A DNA stretch of 64,000 bases from Kumtagia ephedrae (GCF_003012745.1 NZ_PXYK01000024.1:26325-90324), one strand, 5' to 3'; positions 52,619 to 61,897 are shown, counted from the stretch's first letter. Notes: generated from the sequence alone by a model not told the origin. Numbers and translations are program-made.

Positions 52619-53629
52619 TTATGCCGCCTCGACCGCCGCAATGACGCCGGTCGCCAGCGCGTGCAGCTCGTCGCGGTAGCCGTTGCGTGCCGACGGATTG
52701 TCCTCCGCCGAGGTCATGACGATCGTCAGCTCGAGGCCGGGCACGATGTAGAGCATCTGCCCGCCATAGCCCCAGGCGTAGACGGCCTCGCGCCCGCCGA
52801 GCGGGCGCAGGAACCAGCCATAGCCGTAGCCGTCGCCGTTGAAGCGCGAAATGGTGCGCGGCTGCCAGGATTGTGCGATCCAGTGGGCCGGCACGAGCTG
52901 CTCGCCATCCGGCGCGCGGCCCTGATTGCGGTAGAGTTCGCCGAAGGCGGCGAGCGAGCGGGCGCTCATCGCCATCTGGTTGCCGCCGACATAGATGCCC
53001 TGCGGGTCGCGGTCCCAGGAGGCGATGCGGAAACCGTCGAGCGGCCCGAGCCAGTCGCGGGCGAGCGCCAGCGTGGATTTTTTGCCCACCCGCGTCAGGA
53101 TGGCCGAAAGCAGATGCGTCGAGCCGGTGGAATAGAGCATCGGCCCGCCCGGCTCCTCCTCGAACGGCATGGCGAGGGCGGCGCGCACCCAGTTGGAGCT
53201 GGAGACCCAGCGGCCGTAGTTCGGGCCGGAGGTGCGGCCCAGCCCCGACTGCATGGACAGCAGGTGGCCGATGGTGATCTCGCCCATGCGCGGATCGGGG
53301 TCGGCCGGCAGGTCGGCGCGCAGCAGCGGCGCGATCTTCTGGTCCGGCCCGTCCAGCAGTCCCTTGTCGATGGCGATGCCCACCAGTGCCGAGACGATCG
53401 ATTTCGACGCCGACTTGATGTTGGTCGGGCCGCCAAGCGTGTTGCCGCGATAGCCGCGCTCGGCGACGGTCTCGCCGTTGCGCAGCACCAGCACGGTCTT
53501 GAGCGCGGTGAGGCTTTCCGCCTCGTCGAGCAGGTCAGGGACCGTCGCGGGCGGGGTCTGGGCCCGGGCGACAGCGGGCCGCGCGAGCGCGGCGGAGGCG
53601 GCGAGGCAAAGGAGCACGCGTCTGTTCAT
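52619..53629 (-). CDS. Exported serine hydrolase, beta-lactamase/class C-like fold
   Basis: A 336-residue protein with a signal peptide (MNRRVLLCLAASAALARPAV) and the Ser-x-x-Lys motif SASK, followed by a Tyr motif reading YST instead of YSN and a GYGG-type loop. The family covers esterases, D-aminopeptidases and carboxypeptidases; resistance is not implied. The longer frame to 53710 precedes the signal peptide and was rejected. The ribosome site is weak. Confidence 0.83.
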   Translation of the reverse strand: MNRRVLLCLAASAALARPAVARAQTPPATVPDLLDEAESLTALKTVLVLRNGETVAERGYRGNTLGGPTNIKSASKSIVSALVGIAIDKGLLDGPDQKIAPLLRADLPADPDPRMGEITIGHLLSMQSGLGRTSGPNYGRWVSSSNWVRAALAMPFEEEPGGPMLYSTGSTHLLSAILTRVGKKSTLALARDWLGPLDGFRIASWDRDPQGIYVGGNQMAMSARSLAAFGELYRNQGRAPDGEQLVPAHWIAQSWQPRTISRFNGDGYGYGWFLRPLGGREAVYAWGYGGQMLYIVPGLELTIVMTSAEDNPSARNGYRDELHALATGVIAAVEAA

Positions 53630-53753
53630 GCCGGCGAGATAGGTGTCGCGCGCGGCGAAAGCTGGGCCGTCGGCCCAGCGCCGGCCGGCTTCACGCAGAT
53701 GTGACGGCAAGGGCTCTGATCAGCGCCCGATGGCTTTAAGGCGGTGCCGGCTT

Positions 53754-54635
53754 CTATCGCCCGAAGGCTGCCCGATACCGATCCAGCGCGGTTTCCAGCC
53801 GCTCCAGGTTCTCGGCGGTGTAGGCAGCGTAGTCGGCGCCGGGCGCGTCGAGGTGGAGTTCCGACACCAGGCTCCACATCGCCTCGCGCAGCAGCGAGGC
53901 GCATTGCATTGCCGCGAAGGCGCGGCGCAGCGAAGGGTCCGGCGTCTCGCCGAAATAGGCGGCGAGCAGGGCGTCCGCCTCGGGCTCGTCCATCCCGGCA
54001 TTGGAGGCGATGCCGGCGACGTCGAACATGGCGGTGTTGAACCCCGCATATTCGAAATCGATCAGCCAGAGCCGCTCGCCGTCGTCGAGGAAGTTGGCGG
54101 GCAGCAGGTCGTTGTGGCCGAACACGATCGGCAGCGGCTTCTGCGCCTGCTCCAGTTCCTCGGCGAGCGCCAGGAAGCGCGGCAGCTCCGCCCTCAGGCG
54201 GCTTCCGCCGGCGGCGAGCGTGCGCGCATAGTCGCGGACGACGTGGAACACCCAGAACATGAAGCCGGCGCCCGAGACATGGCGCGGCATCTCCTCGTGA
54301 AAACGCCGCACCAGCGCGGCGACGCGGCCGGCATTGGCGCGCACGTCGCCGCCCCCATAGGTGCGGGCGCCGAGGAAAGCGGTGACCATGACGCCCGGCT
54401 CGGCGAAATGCACGGCGGGGCCGAAGCCGGCCGCCTCGGCGGCGCGCGCCGCCATGATCTCGCGCTCGCGGTAGACGTGGTGGAAGGGAAAGTCGCGGCC
54501 GAGCCGCACGACGTGCCGTCCTCCGGGATCGGTGACCAGAAAGCTCTCATTGCTGAGGCCGCCCTTCAGCGGCTCGATCGTTACCGGTCCCTTCCACAGC
54601 GGCAGCGCGCGAATGCGGTCTTCCGTGGCCGTCAT
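53754..54635 (-). CDS. Choline kinase/phosphotransferase family protein
   Basis: A 293-residue kinase-fold protein with the Brenner motif HNDLLPANF and metal-binding IDFEYAG, and the N-terminal GGLSNESFLV loop typical of choline/ethanolamine kinases (LicA-like). It would phosphorylate a small alcohol such as choline. The ATG at 54635 has GAGGAGCAGGG upstream. Divergent from the DeoR gene. Confidence 0.83.
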   Translation of the reverse strand: MTATEDRIRALPLWKGPVTIEPLKGGLSNESFLVTDPGGRHVVRLGRDFPFHHVYREREIMAARAAEAAGFGPAVHFAEPGVMVTAFLGARTYGGGDVRANAGRVAALVRRFHEEMPRHVSGAGFMFWVFHVVRDYARTLAAGGSRLRAELPRFLALAEELEQAQKPLPIVFGHNDLLPANFLDDGERLWLIDFEYAGFNTAMFDVAGIASNAGMDEPEADALLAAYFGETPDPSLRRAFAAMQCASLLREAMWSLVSELHLDAPGADYAAYTAENLERLETALDRYRAAFGR

Positions 54636-54686
54636 GCCGGTACCCTGCTCCTCACGGCCGGCACTGTCTTGCGGTCTTTTTGCCGT

Positions 54687-54722
54687 GTCAACAAAAGCTG
54701 TGGCTATTTCTGCGTTGTTGAC
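54687..54722. promoter_or_regulatory. Inverted repeat GTCAACAA/TTGTTGAC, probable DeoR operator
   Basis: GTCAACAA (54687-54694) and TTGTTGAC (54715-54722), perfect 8-bp arms spaced 20 bases apart, in the 170-bp gap between the choline-kinase-like and DeoR genes. Good position for divergent repression; binding inferred. Confidence 0.5.
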
Positions 54723-54805
54723 CGGCGGAGCCGCGGATTCGTTGTGTTCTCTCGGCATTTCCCGTATCAACCGGGCAGAGAGAGGCGCCGGGACGGGACA
54801 CCCTG

Positions 54806-55570
54806 ATGAACCATTCCAAGCGGCATGGCGAGATCCTGCGCCTGGTGCAGGAGGCCGGCACCATCACCATCGCCGATCTCGCCACCAGGCTCAACGTCTC
54901 GCTGGAGACGGTGCGCCGCGACGTGAAGCCGCTCACCAGCGACGGCTCGGTGCTGAAGATGCACGGCGCCATCGGCCTGCCGGCGCTGGCCGGCGAAGCG
55001 CCGTTCGAGCGGCGCATGCGCGAGAACGCCGACGCCAAGCGTCTCATCGCCAGGACGGTGGCGGCGACCATCCGCGACGGCGACTCCGTCATGCTGGACA
55101 CCGGCACGACGACGAGCTTCCTTGCCCGCGAGCTGCTCAGCCACCGGCGGCTGACCGTGATCACCAACTCCTCAGACATCGCCCGCACGCTCGCCACCGT
55201 CAACGGCAACAAGGTCTATATGGCCGGCGGCGAGCTGCGCAGCGATTCGGGCGCTGCCTTCGGCGGCTCGGCGGTGGAGTTCGTCAGCCGCTTCAGCGTC
55301 AACCACGCGGTGATCAGCACCGGAGCCGTCGATGCGGTCATGGGCGTCATGGACTACGATCTGGAGGAGGCGGAGTTCGCCCGCATGGTGCTGTCGCGCG
55401 GCGCCCGCCGGCTGGTGGTGACCGACCACTCGAAATTCGGCCGGCAGGGCCTTGTCCAGGTCTGCGGTTTCGACGGCTTCGGCGAGCTGGTCACCGACCG
55501 CGCGCCGCCGCGCGACATCGCGCAGGCTTTGGACAAGGCCGCCGCGAAACTGACGATCGCAGCGGCGTAG
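54806..55570 (+). CDS. DeoR/GlpR-family regulator
   Basis: A 254-residue repressor. N-terminal HTH (about 5-58, ITIADLATRLNVSLETVRRD) and DeoR C-terminal sugar-phosphate sensor domain (DSVMLDTGTTTSFLARELL, TNSSDIARTL, VVTDHSKFGR). Likely controls the divergent choline-kinase-like gene and itself; a link to pgi/gnd/zwf is possible but unsupported. Confidence 0.9.
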   Translation: MNHSKRHGEILRLVQEAGTITIADLATRLNVSLETVRRDVKPLTSDGSVLKMHGAIGLPALAGEAPFERRMRENADAKRLIARTVAATIRDGDSVMLDTGTTTSFLARELLSHRRLTVITNSSDIARTLATVNGNKVYMAGGELRSDSGAAFGGSAVEFVSRFSVNHAVISTGAVDAVMGVMDYDLEEAEFARMVLSRGARRLVVTDHSKFGRQGLVQVCGFDGFGELVTDRAPPRDIAQALDKAAAKLTIAAA

Positions 55571-55571
55571 C

Positions 55572-56459
55572 TCACGCCTCGAACACCAGCGAGCGGTGTG
55601 CGGCGGCGCCGGCCATGGCACCGTCGGCGACGACGATGGCGACATTGGCGGCCTTGCGGTTGATGTCGCCGGCGGCAAACACGCCCGCGACGCTGGTCTG
55701 CTGGGTCCCGTCGACGCGCACATGCGGACCGAGCGGCCCGTCCTCCAGCGCGCAGCCCAAAGCCTCGGCGATGCCGCCGGCGGGATGCGTCCTTGGCGCT
55801 GTGAAGAGAGCCGCCAGCGCGACACGCCGCCCGTCGGCGAGACGGACGGCAAGGCCGGCCGCGTCGTCTTCGATCGCCTCGACACGCTCCCGCTCCACCG
55901 TGATCGCGTGGCGCGGATGGGCATGAGCGTCTTCCGGCTGGACGCCGTTGTGGAAGAAGACAACCGGGGCCCAGTCGGCGACCAGCTGTGCCTGATGCGA
56001 AGACATCGGCCCGGTCGCCAGCACGCCGATAGACCCGGCGGGAATTTCGTAGCCGTGGCAATAGGGACAGTGGGCGACGGTCCTGCCCCATCGTTCGCGC
56101 AGGCCGGGAATGTCCGGCAGCGTGTCGGTCACGCCGCAAGCGAGGATGAGCCGCGCGGCCATGAGCGAGGAGCCGTCCGGCAGGTCGACGGCGAAGGCGC
56201 CTTTCGTGCCGCCGCATCGTTCGGCCCGGCCCTGCACGATCGAAGCGGTGGGATAGGCGAGCAGCTGGCGCCGCGCCTCGTCGAGGATCTCCGCCGGCGC
56301 GCGGCCGTCCTGGCCGAGGAAGCCATGCGAATGGGCGGCGAAGCGGTTGCGCGGCTGGCCGTCGTCGACGACGACGACCTTGCGCCGGGCGCGGGCGAGT
56401 TGCATCGCCGCCGACAGGCCGGCAAAGCTTCCGCCGATGATGGCGACGTCATGATCCAT
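55572..56459 (-). CDS. Thioredoxin-reductase-like FAD/NAD(P) oxidoreductase
   Basis: A 295-residue flavoprotein with the FAD motif IIGGSFAGLS (8-17), the redox-active CPYC in AHCPYCHGYE and the C-terminal GVFAAGDIN. The two Cys suggest disulfide reduction, but the partner is unknown; the Cys pair context also fits ferredoxin/thioredoxin-like reductases. It overlaps the upstream Rrf2 gene by 11 bases, so it is translated with its regulator. Confidence 0.87.
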   Translation of the reverse strand: MDHDVAIIGGSFAGLSAAMQLARARRKVVVVDDGQPRNRFAAHSHGFLGQDGRAPAEILDEARRQLLAYPTASIVQGRAERCGGTKGAFAVDLPDGSSLMAARLILACGVTDTLPDIPGLRERWGRTVAHCPYCHGYEIPAGSIGVLATGPMSSHQAQLVADWAPVVFFHNGVQPEDAHAHPRHAITVERERVEAIEDDAAGLAVRLADGRRVALAALFTAPRTHPAGGIAEALGCALEDGPLGPHVRVDGTQQTSVAGVFAAGDINRKAANVAIVVADGAMAGAAAHRSLVFEA

Positions 56460-56898
56460 GGTGTCTTGCTCCTTCGTTGGCGAAGCGGTGCCGGAAATCC
56501 GCCGCCAGGTCGGCGAGCGTGAATTTGGCCAGGCAGCCGCGCAAAAAATCCTCGGCCTGCCGGCGGCAGTCCTCCAGCAGTTCGTCGACGGCCGCCTCGA
56601 CCAGGCAGCCGGGGCTTTCCGGCTCGCTGCGCACCGGCAGCAGCGATTCGCCCAGCGCCTCGCCGATCTCGGCGAGCGAGATGGCCGCGGCAGGACGCGC
56701 CAGAACCATGCCGCCGCCGCGGCCGCGCTCCGTCGACAGGATGTCGGCCTCGCGCAGCCCCGCGAACACGCGGCGCACCACCACCGGATTGGTGTCGAGC
56801 CAGCGCGCCACCTCCTCCGAGGTGCGCGGCCGGTCGGGCTCCTGCGCCATATGGACCAAGGCGTGGAGGGCGGCGGAAAGGCGGCTGTTGCGCTTCAT
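56449..56898 (-). CDS. Rrf2-family transcriptional regulator
   Basis: A 149-residue winged-helix protein (RNSRLSAALHALVHMAQEPD, SEEVARWLDTNPVVVRRVFA). Rrf2 proteins sense Fe-S or redox/nitrosative state; Cys residues are at about 97, 110 and 121 (PGCLVEA, EDCRRQ, RGCLAKF), but the CX5CX7C cluster motif of IscR is absent. Likely controls the downstream reductase gene. The start codon is overlapped by the palindrome TGTAAC-N7-GTTACA. Confidence 0.88.
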   Translation of the reverse strand: MKRNSRLSAALHALVHMAQEPDRPRTSEEVARWLDTNPVVVRRVFAGLREADILSTERGRGGGMVLARPAAAISLAEIGEALGESLLPVRSEPESPGCLVEAAVDELLEDCRRQAEDFLRGCLAKFTLADLAADFRHRFANEGARHHGS

Positions 56899-56916
56899 GT
56901 AACTTACATAGTTACA
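56898..56916. promoter_or_regulatory. Rrf2 operator candidate TGTAAC-N7-GTTACA
   Basis: TGTAAC (56898-56903) and GTTACA (56911-56916), perfect 6-bp inverted repeat in AT-rich DNA immediately upstream of the rrf2 ATG. Position is ideal for autorepression. Confidence 0.5.
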
Positions 56917-56983
56917 ATATTACGGGAGGTCAACAGCCTTGCCCGCCCTTCCCATCGCGGCTGTCGCGGTGTCTATTCCGTGC

Positions 56984-57895
56984 ATGGCCTTCACGCTGAG
57001 ACAGCTTCAGTATTTCGTCGCCGTCGCCGAGCAGGGCTCGGTGTCGCGCGCCGCCCAGAACCTGTCGATCTCGCAGTCCTCGGTCACCGAGGCGGTGAAG
57101 GAGCTCGAGGGCGATCTCGGCGTGACGCTGTTCGAGCGCCATCCGCGCGGGCTGACCATCACCCACAAGGGCCACCAGTTCCTGCGCCACGCGACGAAGA
57201 TTCTGACCGACGTCTCGGACGCGCGCCGCACCTTCTCCGCCGAGCAGGAGCGCGGCGGCGGCAGCCTGCAGCTCGGCGTCACCTCGCTGGTGGCCGGCTA
57301 CGTGCTGTCCGACCTCCTGGCGCGCTACCGCCGCGCCTTTCCCGGCGTCGAGGTCGGCGCCATCGAGGACAATGGCGACTATCTCGAGCACCTGCTGGTC
57401 GGCGGAGAGCTCGACGTCGCGGTGATGGTCATCTCCAACCTGCGCGACCGCATGGCGCTGCAGGCGGAAATCCTCGAGGTCTCGCCTTACCGGTTGTGGC
57501 TGCCGCTCGGCCACCCGCTGTCGGCCGCCGAGATCATCGGCATCAACGACATCGTCGCCGAGCCGCTGATCATGCTGACCGTCGACGAGATCGAGGAGAA
57601 CACCGGCAAGCTGCTGGCGGCTCTTGGCGCGCGGCCGCATGTCGCCTTCCGCACCCGCTCCGTCGAGGCGGTGCGCAGCCTGGTGGCCACCGGGGCCGGC
57701 ATCGCGCTCCTGCCCGACCTCGTCTACCGCCCATGGTCGCTGGAAGGCGACCGCATCGAGTCGCGCGACGTGTCAGGCGCGCTGCCGGTCGTCCAGGTCG
57801 GCATGGTGTGGCGGCGCGGCTCCAGCCTGCCGCAGTCGGCGCGCGACTTCATCGGAATTGCACAGGGCCAGCGTACGATCCGACATCGGCTGTAG
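56984..57895 (+). CDS. LysR-family regulator
   Basis: A 303-residue regulator. HTH (about 16-40, GSVSRAAQNLSISQSSVTEA) and a substrate-binding domain (RGGGSLQLGVTSLVAGYVLS). The ATG at 56984 gives the standard LysR start; a TTG at 56939 was rejected. It lies 40 bases upstream of gnd on the same strand, so it may regulate the gnd-zwf pair or be cotranscribed with it. Confidence 0.88.
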   Translation: MAFTLRQLQYFVAVAEQGSVSRAAQNLSISQSSVTEAVKELEGDLGVTLFERHPRGLTITHKGHQFLRHATKILTDVSDARRTFSAEQERGGGSLQLGVTSLVAGYVLSDLLARYRRAFPGVEVGAIEDNGDYLEHLLVGGELDVAVMVISNLRDRMALQAEILEVSPYRLWLPLGHPLSAAEIIGINDIVAEPLIMLTVDEIEENTGKLLAALGARPHVAFRTRSVEAVRSLVATGAGIALLPDLVYRPWSLEGDRIESRDVSGALPVVQVGMVWRRGSSLPQSARDFIGIAQGQRTIRHRL

Positions 57896-57935
57896 ACCGC
57901 AGATCATCGAGTTGCACAGGACAAGAGGCGCAAAG

Positions 57936-58943
57936 ATGCAGATCGGCATGATGGGACTGGGCAGGATGGGCGCCAACATGGTGCGCCGCCTGATGCGCGG
58001 CGGCCACGAATGCGTGGTGTACGACATCAATCCCGCGAGCGTGGCGGATCTGGTGAAGGACGGCGCGGTCGGCGCGGCCGCGCTGGAGGAATTCATAGGC
58101 AAGCTGGCCAGGCCGCGCACGGTCTGGCTGATGCTGCCCGCCGCCATCACCAACAGGGTCGTCGAGCAGGTCGCGGCGCTTCTGGAACCGGGCGACATCA
58201 TCGTCGACGGCGGCAATTCGCACTATCACGACGCCGTCGACCAGGCCGTGCGGTTGCAGGCAAGGGGCCTGAGCTTCGTCGACGTCGGCACCAGCGGTGG
58301 CGTGTGGGGGCTGGAGCGCGGCTACTGCCTGATGATCGGCGGCCCCGACGCCGCGGTGAAACATCTCGAGCCGATCTTCGCCACGCTTGCACCCGGCGCC
58401 GGCGCGGGCTCGGCCGAAGGCGGCGACCTCGGCACCGCGCCTCTCGGCTACCTGCATTGCGGGCCGAGCGGCGCCGGCCATTTCGTCAAGATGGTGCACA
58501 ACGGCATCGAATACGGCGTCATGGCGGCCTATGCGGAAGGCATGAACATCCTCAAGCAGGCGAACGCCGGCAGCGAGCACCGCGACGCCGATGCCGAGAC
58601 CAGCCCGCTGGCGCAGCCGCAATATTACCGGTTCGACATCGACCTGCCCGCCGTCGCCGAGGTCTGGCGGCACGGTAGCGTCATCGGCTCATGGCTGCTC
58701 GACCTGACGGCAGGGGCGCTGAAGGCCGATCCGGCGCTGGCGCAGTTCGGCGGCAGGGTTTCCGACTCCGGCGAGGGCCGCTGGACGCTCAAGGCGGCGA
58801 TCGACACCGGCGTGCCCGCGCCGGTGCTGTCGTCGGCGCTGTTCAGCCGGCTCACCTCGCAAGGCGAATCGGAATTCGCCGACAAGCTGCTGTCGGCCAT
58901 GCGCTACGCCTTCGGCGGGCATGTCGAGAAGCCGAAGGCGTGA
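57936..58943 (+). CDS. gnd: 6-phosphogluconate dehydrogenase, decarboxylating (short GndA type)
   Basis: A 335-residue enzyme oxidising 6-phosphogluconate to ribulose-5-phosphate and CO2. NAD(P) motif GLGRMG (7-12), substrate loop [14 protein letters not shown] (116-129) and catalytic Lys185, Asn189 and Glu192 ([10 protein letters not shown]). The length fits the short, usually NAD-preferring family rather than the 470-residue form. AAGAGG precedes the ATG. zwf starts 16 bases after its stop. Confidence 0.93.
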   Translation: MQIGMMGLGRMGANMVRRLMRGGHECVVYDINPASVADLVKDGAVGAAALEEFIGKLARPRTVWLMLPAAITNRVVEQVAALLEPGDIIVDGGNSHYHDAVDQAVRLQARGLSFVDVGTSGGVWGLERGYCLMIGGPDAAVKHLEPIFATLAPGAGAGSAEGGDLGTAPLGYLHCGPSGAGHFVKMVHNGIEYGVMAAYAEGMNILKQANAGSEHRDADAETSPLAQPQYYRFDIDLPAVAEVWRHGSVIGSWLLDLTAGALKADPALAQFGGRVSDSGEGRWTLKAAIDTGVPAPVLSSALFSRLTSQGESEFADKLLSAMRYAFGGHVEKPKA

Positions 58944-58959
58944 GCGGGGAGGCATGATC

Positions 58960-60336
58960 ATGGCGACCGAGCGATCCGATGCGCTGGTGCTCTTCGGGGC
59001 GACCGGCGACCTCGCACACAAGAAGATTTTCCCGGCCCTCTATGACATGGTGGCGCGCGGGACGCTGGCCGAACCGGTGATCGGCGTGGCGCTCGAGGAC
59101 TGGGATGTCGGCAAGCTGCTGGAGCGCGCCCGCGACGGCATCATCAAAGCCGCGGGCGGCATCGACGACGCGGTTTTCGCGAAGTTCGCGTCGCTCATCC
59201 GCTATGTCAGCGGCGACTATCGCGACCAGGCGACCTTCGACAAGCTCAGGGCGGCCATGGAACCGGCCCGGCATCCGCTCTACTATCTTGCGGTACCGCC
59301 CAGCATGTTCGAGCCCGTGGTGCAGGGCCTGGAACAATCCGGCGGCGCGGCCGGCGCGCGCCTCATGGTCGAAAAGCCGTTCGGGCGCGACCTGCAGTCG
59401 GCGCGCTGGTTGAACCGGGTGCTGCACATCGTCTTCGCGGAGGAGGCGATCTTCCGGATCGACCACTATCTCGGCAAGGAAGCGATCCAGAACCTGCTCT
59501 ATTTCCGCTTCGCCAATTCCTTCCTCGAGCCGATCTGGAACCGCAACTTCGTCGACAGCGTGCAGATCACCATGGCCGAGGATTTCGGCGTCCAGGGCCG
59601 CGGCCGCTTCTACGACGAGGTGGGGGCGATCCGCGATGTGATCGAGAACCACCTGCTCAACGTCCTGCTGCTGCTGGCGATGGAACCGCCGGTCACCCGC
59701 TCGATCGAGGATCTGATCGACGAGAAGGTGCAGGTGCTGAAGGCGGTGCGCACACTGACCCGAAATGACGTGGTGCGCGGCCAGTTCAGGGGTTATCTCG
59801 ACGAGCCGGGCGTCAGGCCGGAATCGCCGGTCGAGACCTTCGCGGCGGTGCGCTTCTTCGTCGACACATGGCGCTGGAAGGACGTGCCGTTCTTCATCCG
59901 CGCCGGCAAGATGCTGCCGGTCCGGGCGACCGAGGTGGTGGTGCGCCTGAAGCCGCCGCCGCTCGGCGTGTTCGACGACATCGATGCCGCGCAGGCCAAC
60001 TTCTTCCGCTTCCGCATCTCGCCGGAGATCGCGATCGGCCTCGGCGCGCGCCGCAAGTCCGCCGGCGATGCCATGGTCGGCGAGCAGGTGGAACTGAGCG
60101 CGATGGACGACGCCGCCGGGGACATGGAGCCCTATGAGCGCCTGATCGGCGACGCCATGAACGGCAATGCCCAACTCTTCACCCGCCAGGACGCCAGCGA
60201 GATCGCATGGCGGATCGTCGGGCCGGTTCTCAACGACACCACGCCGCCGCATCTCTACGAGCCGGGCACATGGGGCCCAGTCGAGGCCATGGCCGGCTTC
60301 GGGCCGCCGAACGGCTGGGTCAATCCGGCGGGCTGA
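58960..60336 (+). CDS. zwf: Glucose-6-phosphate dehydrogenase
   Basis: A 458-residue enzyme, first step of the oxidative pentose phosphate/Entner-Doudoroff route. Cofactor motif FGATGDL (12-18), EKPFG (138-142) and active-site RIDHYLGKE (166-174), with His in VIENHLL. It is shorter than the usual 480-500 residues but core motifs are complete. Of two ATGs six bases apart, the second (58960) has the better spacing to GGGGAGG. The 6-phosphogluconolactonase gene usually found alongside is not in the window. Confidence 0.93.
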   Translation: MATERSDALVLFGATGDLAHKKIFPALYDMVARGTLAEPVIGVALEDWDVGKLLERARDGIIKAAGGIDDAVFAKFASLIRYVSGDYRDQATFDKLRAAMEPARHPLYYLAVPPSMFEPVVQGLEQSGGAAGARLMVEKPFGRDLQSARWLNRVLHIVFAEEAIFRIDHYLGKEAIQNLLYFRFANSFLEPIWNRNFVDSVQITMAEDFGVQGRGRFYDEVGAIRDVIENHLLNVLLLLAMEPPVTRSIEDLIDEKVQVLKAVRTLTRNDVVRGQFRGYLDEPGVRPESPVETFAAVRFFVDTWRWKDVPFFIRAGKMLPVRATEVVVRLKPPPLGVFDDIDAAQANFFRFRISPEIAIGLGARRKSAGDAMVGEQVELSAMDDAAGDMEPYERLIGDAMNGNAQLFTRQDASEIAWRIVGPVLNDTTPPHLYEPGTWGPVEAMAGFGPPNGWVNPAG

Positions 60337-60421
60337 ACGCTTGAGGGAAAAAGCCTCGATCGGCAGTTCGAGCCGATCCCGTTTCGCGCCGGCGGCGGAG
60401 TTGTGCCGGCGGCGCGCACCT

Positions 60422-60910
60422 TCACCCGCGTCGCGCCGAGCCGCCACGCCGTGAGGCGGAAGCGAGACCGGAAGCAGCGACCTCCTCCGCCTTGAACACC
60501 AGCTTCGGCGGCTCGAAGGCGCCGGCGCCGGCAAGGCGCACCGCACGCCGGAAGGTCGGGCAATCCATCGGGTGCGGCGCCGGGCACGCCGCGGCATGGC
60601 GCAGCCCTTCGCGCATGGCGGTCAACCTCTGGATGGTGCGGTCGAGTTCCTCGGCCTTGGCCCGCAGCCGGTCCCGGTCGATGTGCGGCCGGCCGCTAGC
60701 CGGCAGCATCTCGGCGATCTCGTCCAGCGCGAATCCGGCGGCGCGGCCGAGCGCGATCAGCGCCAGGCGCTCGAATATCTCGGGGTCGAACAGCCGCCGA
60801 AGGCCGCGTCGGCCGATCGACGCGATCAGCCCCTTCTCCTCGTAGAAGCGCAGCGTGGATGCCGGAACGCCGGAGCCGCGCGCAGCGGCGGCAATATCCA
60901 GATTTTTCAC
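60422..60910 (-). CDS. MerR-family transcriptional regulator
   Basis: A 162-residue regulator. MerR HTH and wing (IAAAARGSGVPASTLRFYEE, KGLIASIGRRGLRRLFDP), dimerisation helix, then a C-terminal part with Cys in AACPAPHPMDCPTF, which could sense a metal or redox change. A GTG at 60910 is preferred because an ATG at 60940 would place coding sequence through the operator; both remain possible. Divergent from the methyltransferase gene, whose promoter has the 19-bp spacing that MerR proteins activate. Confidence 0.87.
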   Translation of the reverse strand: MKNLDIAAAARGSGVPASTLRFYEEKGLIASIGRRGLRRLFDPEIFERLALIALGRAAGFALDEIAEMLPASGRPHIDRDRLRAKAEELDRTIQRLTAMREGLRHAAACPAPHPMDCPTFRRAVRLAGAGAFEPPKLVFKAEEVAASGLASASRRGGSARRG

Positions 60911-60912
60911 CC

Positions 60913-60943
60913 TTGACCTCAAGTTCACTTGAACTGGCATAGT
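60913..60943 (+). promoter_or_regulatory. MerR-type promoter with 19-bp spacer and SoxR-like box
   Basis: TTGACC (60913-60918), a 19-base spacer and CATAGT (60938-60943) drive the methyltransferase gene. The perfect palindrome TCAAGT-TC-ACTTGA (60919-60932) fills the spacer, close to the SoxR box form CCTCAAGTTAACTTGAGG. The long spacer is the hallmark of promoters that MerR proteins switch on by DNA distortion. Confidence 0.65.
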
Positions 60944-60985
60944 GGCGCATGCCGTCGATGCAATCAATGCCAAGGGAGAAGCCAG

Positions 60986-61828
60986 ATGTCGGACATGTCG
61001 CCCAATCGTGATCAGGCAGCGCTGTGGAACACCGCCAGCGGCGCGGCCTGGGTCGAGATGCAGGCCGTGCTTGATCGTATGCTGGAGCCGTTCGGACGGC
61101 TCGTGGTCGATGCCGGGGATCCCGGCGAGGGCGGCCGGGCCCTCGACATCGGCTGCGGCGGCGGGGCGACCACCTTGGCGATGGCGCGGCGCGTCGGTGT
61201 CGGCGGCCGCTGCCTGGGGCTCGACATCTCCCGCCCGCTGGTCGCGGCGGCGAAGGCGCGTGCCGTAGCCCAAGGCGTGACCAATGCAAGCTTCGTCGAA
61301 GGCGACGCACAGACCCATCCGTTCGAGCGAGACCGGTATGATGCCGTCATCTCGCGCTTCGGCGTCATGTTCTTCGACGATCCGGTGGCGGCGTTCGCCA
61401 ATATACGTGGCAGCGCGCGGGCTGGTGCGAAGCTGGCCTTCGTCGCCTGGCGCAGCAGGGCCGAGAACGAGTTCATGACGACGGCGGCCCGCGCAGCGGC
61501 TCCGTTGCTGCCGCCGATGCCCGTTCCCGATCCGGACGCGCCCGGACAATTCGCCTTCGCCGACAAGGCTCGGGTGACGTCGATCCTGGAGGCGAGCGGC
61601 TGGTCGGAGGTTGATCTCCAGCAGGCGGACGTGGTGTGCAGGGTGGATGAGGACGATTTGATGGCCTATGTCACCAAGCTCGGTCCGGTGGGCCTCGCCC
61701 TGCGGGAGGCGGACGACGCTACGGTGGAAAGGGTGACCGCGGCGCTGCGCCTGGCGTTTGCTCCGTTCGTGGAGGCCGGTTCCGCGCGGTTCACCGCCGC
61801 GTGCTGGCTGGCGACGGCACGAGCGTAA
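60986..61828 (+). CDS. Class I SAM-dependent methyltransferase
   Basis: A 280-residue methyltransferase with SAM motif LDIGCGGGATT (54-64) and acidic loop GLDIS. The C-terminal half resembles UbiE/MenG-like small-molecule methyltransferases. AAGGGAGAAG precedes the ATG at 60986. It stands under the MerR-type promoter, so it may methylate a toxic or stress-linked compound; the substrate is unknown. Confidence 0.87.
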   Translation: MSDMSPNRDQAALWNTASGAAWVEMQAVLDRMLEPFGRLVVDAGDPGEGGRALDIGCGGGATTLAMARRVGVGGRCLGLDISRPLVAAAKARAVAQGVTNASFVEGDAQTHPFERDRYDAVISRFGVMFFDDPVAAFANIRGSARAGAKLAFVAWRSRAENEFMTTAARAAAPLLPPMPVPDPDAPGQFAFADKARVTSILEASGWSEVDLQQADVVCRVDEDDLMAYVTKLGPVGLALREADDATVERVTAALRLAFAPFVEAGSARFTAACWLATARA

Positions 61829-61897
61829 CGCCATTGGTCCGATGCGCTGCGCCGAGACGTGTTTGCTGCCGCAGTTGGTGGATGCTATCCTAGCGTC

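Noticed and set aside
52619..53629. Beta-lactamase resistance gene
   Set aside because: Only the broad serine-hydrolase fold is supported; the Tyr motif is altered and relatives are mostly esterases or peptidases.
60422..60910. Naming the MerR protein SoxR
   Set aside because: The operator resembles a SoxR box, but the C-terminal four-Cys cluster motif of SoxR is not seen.
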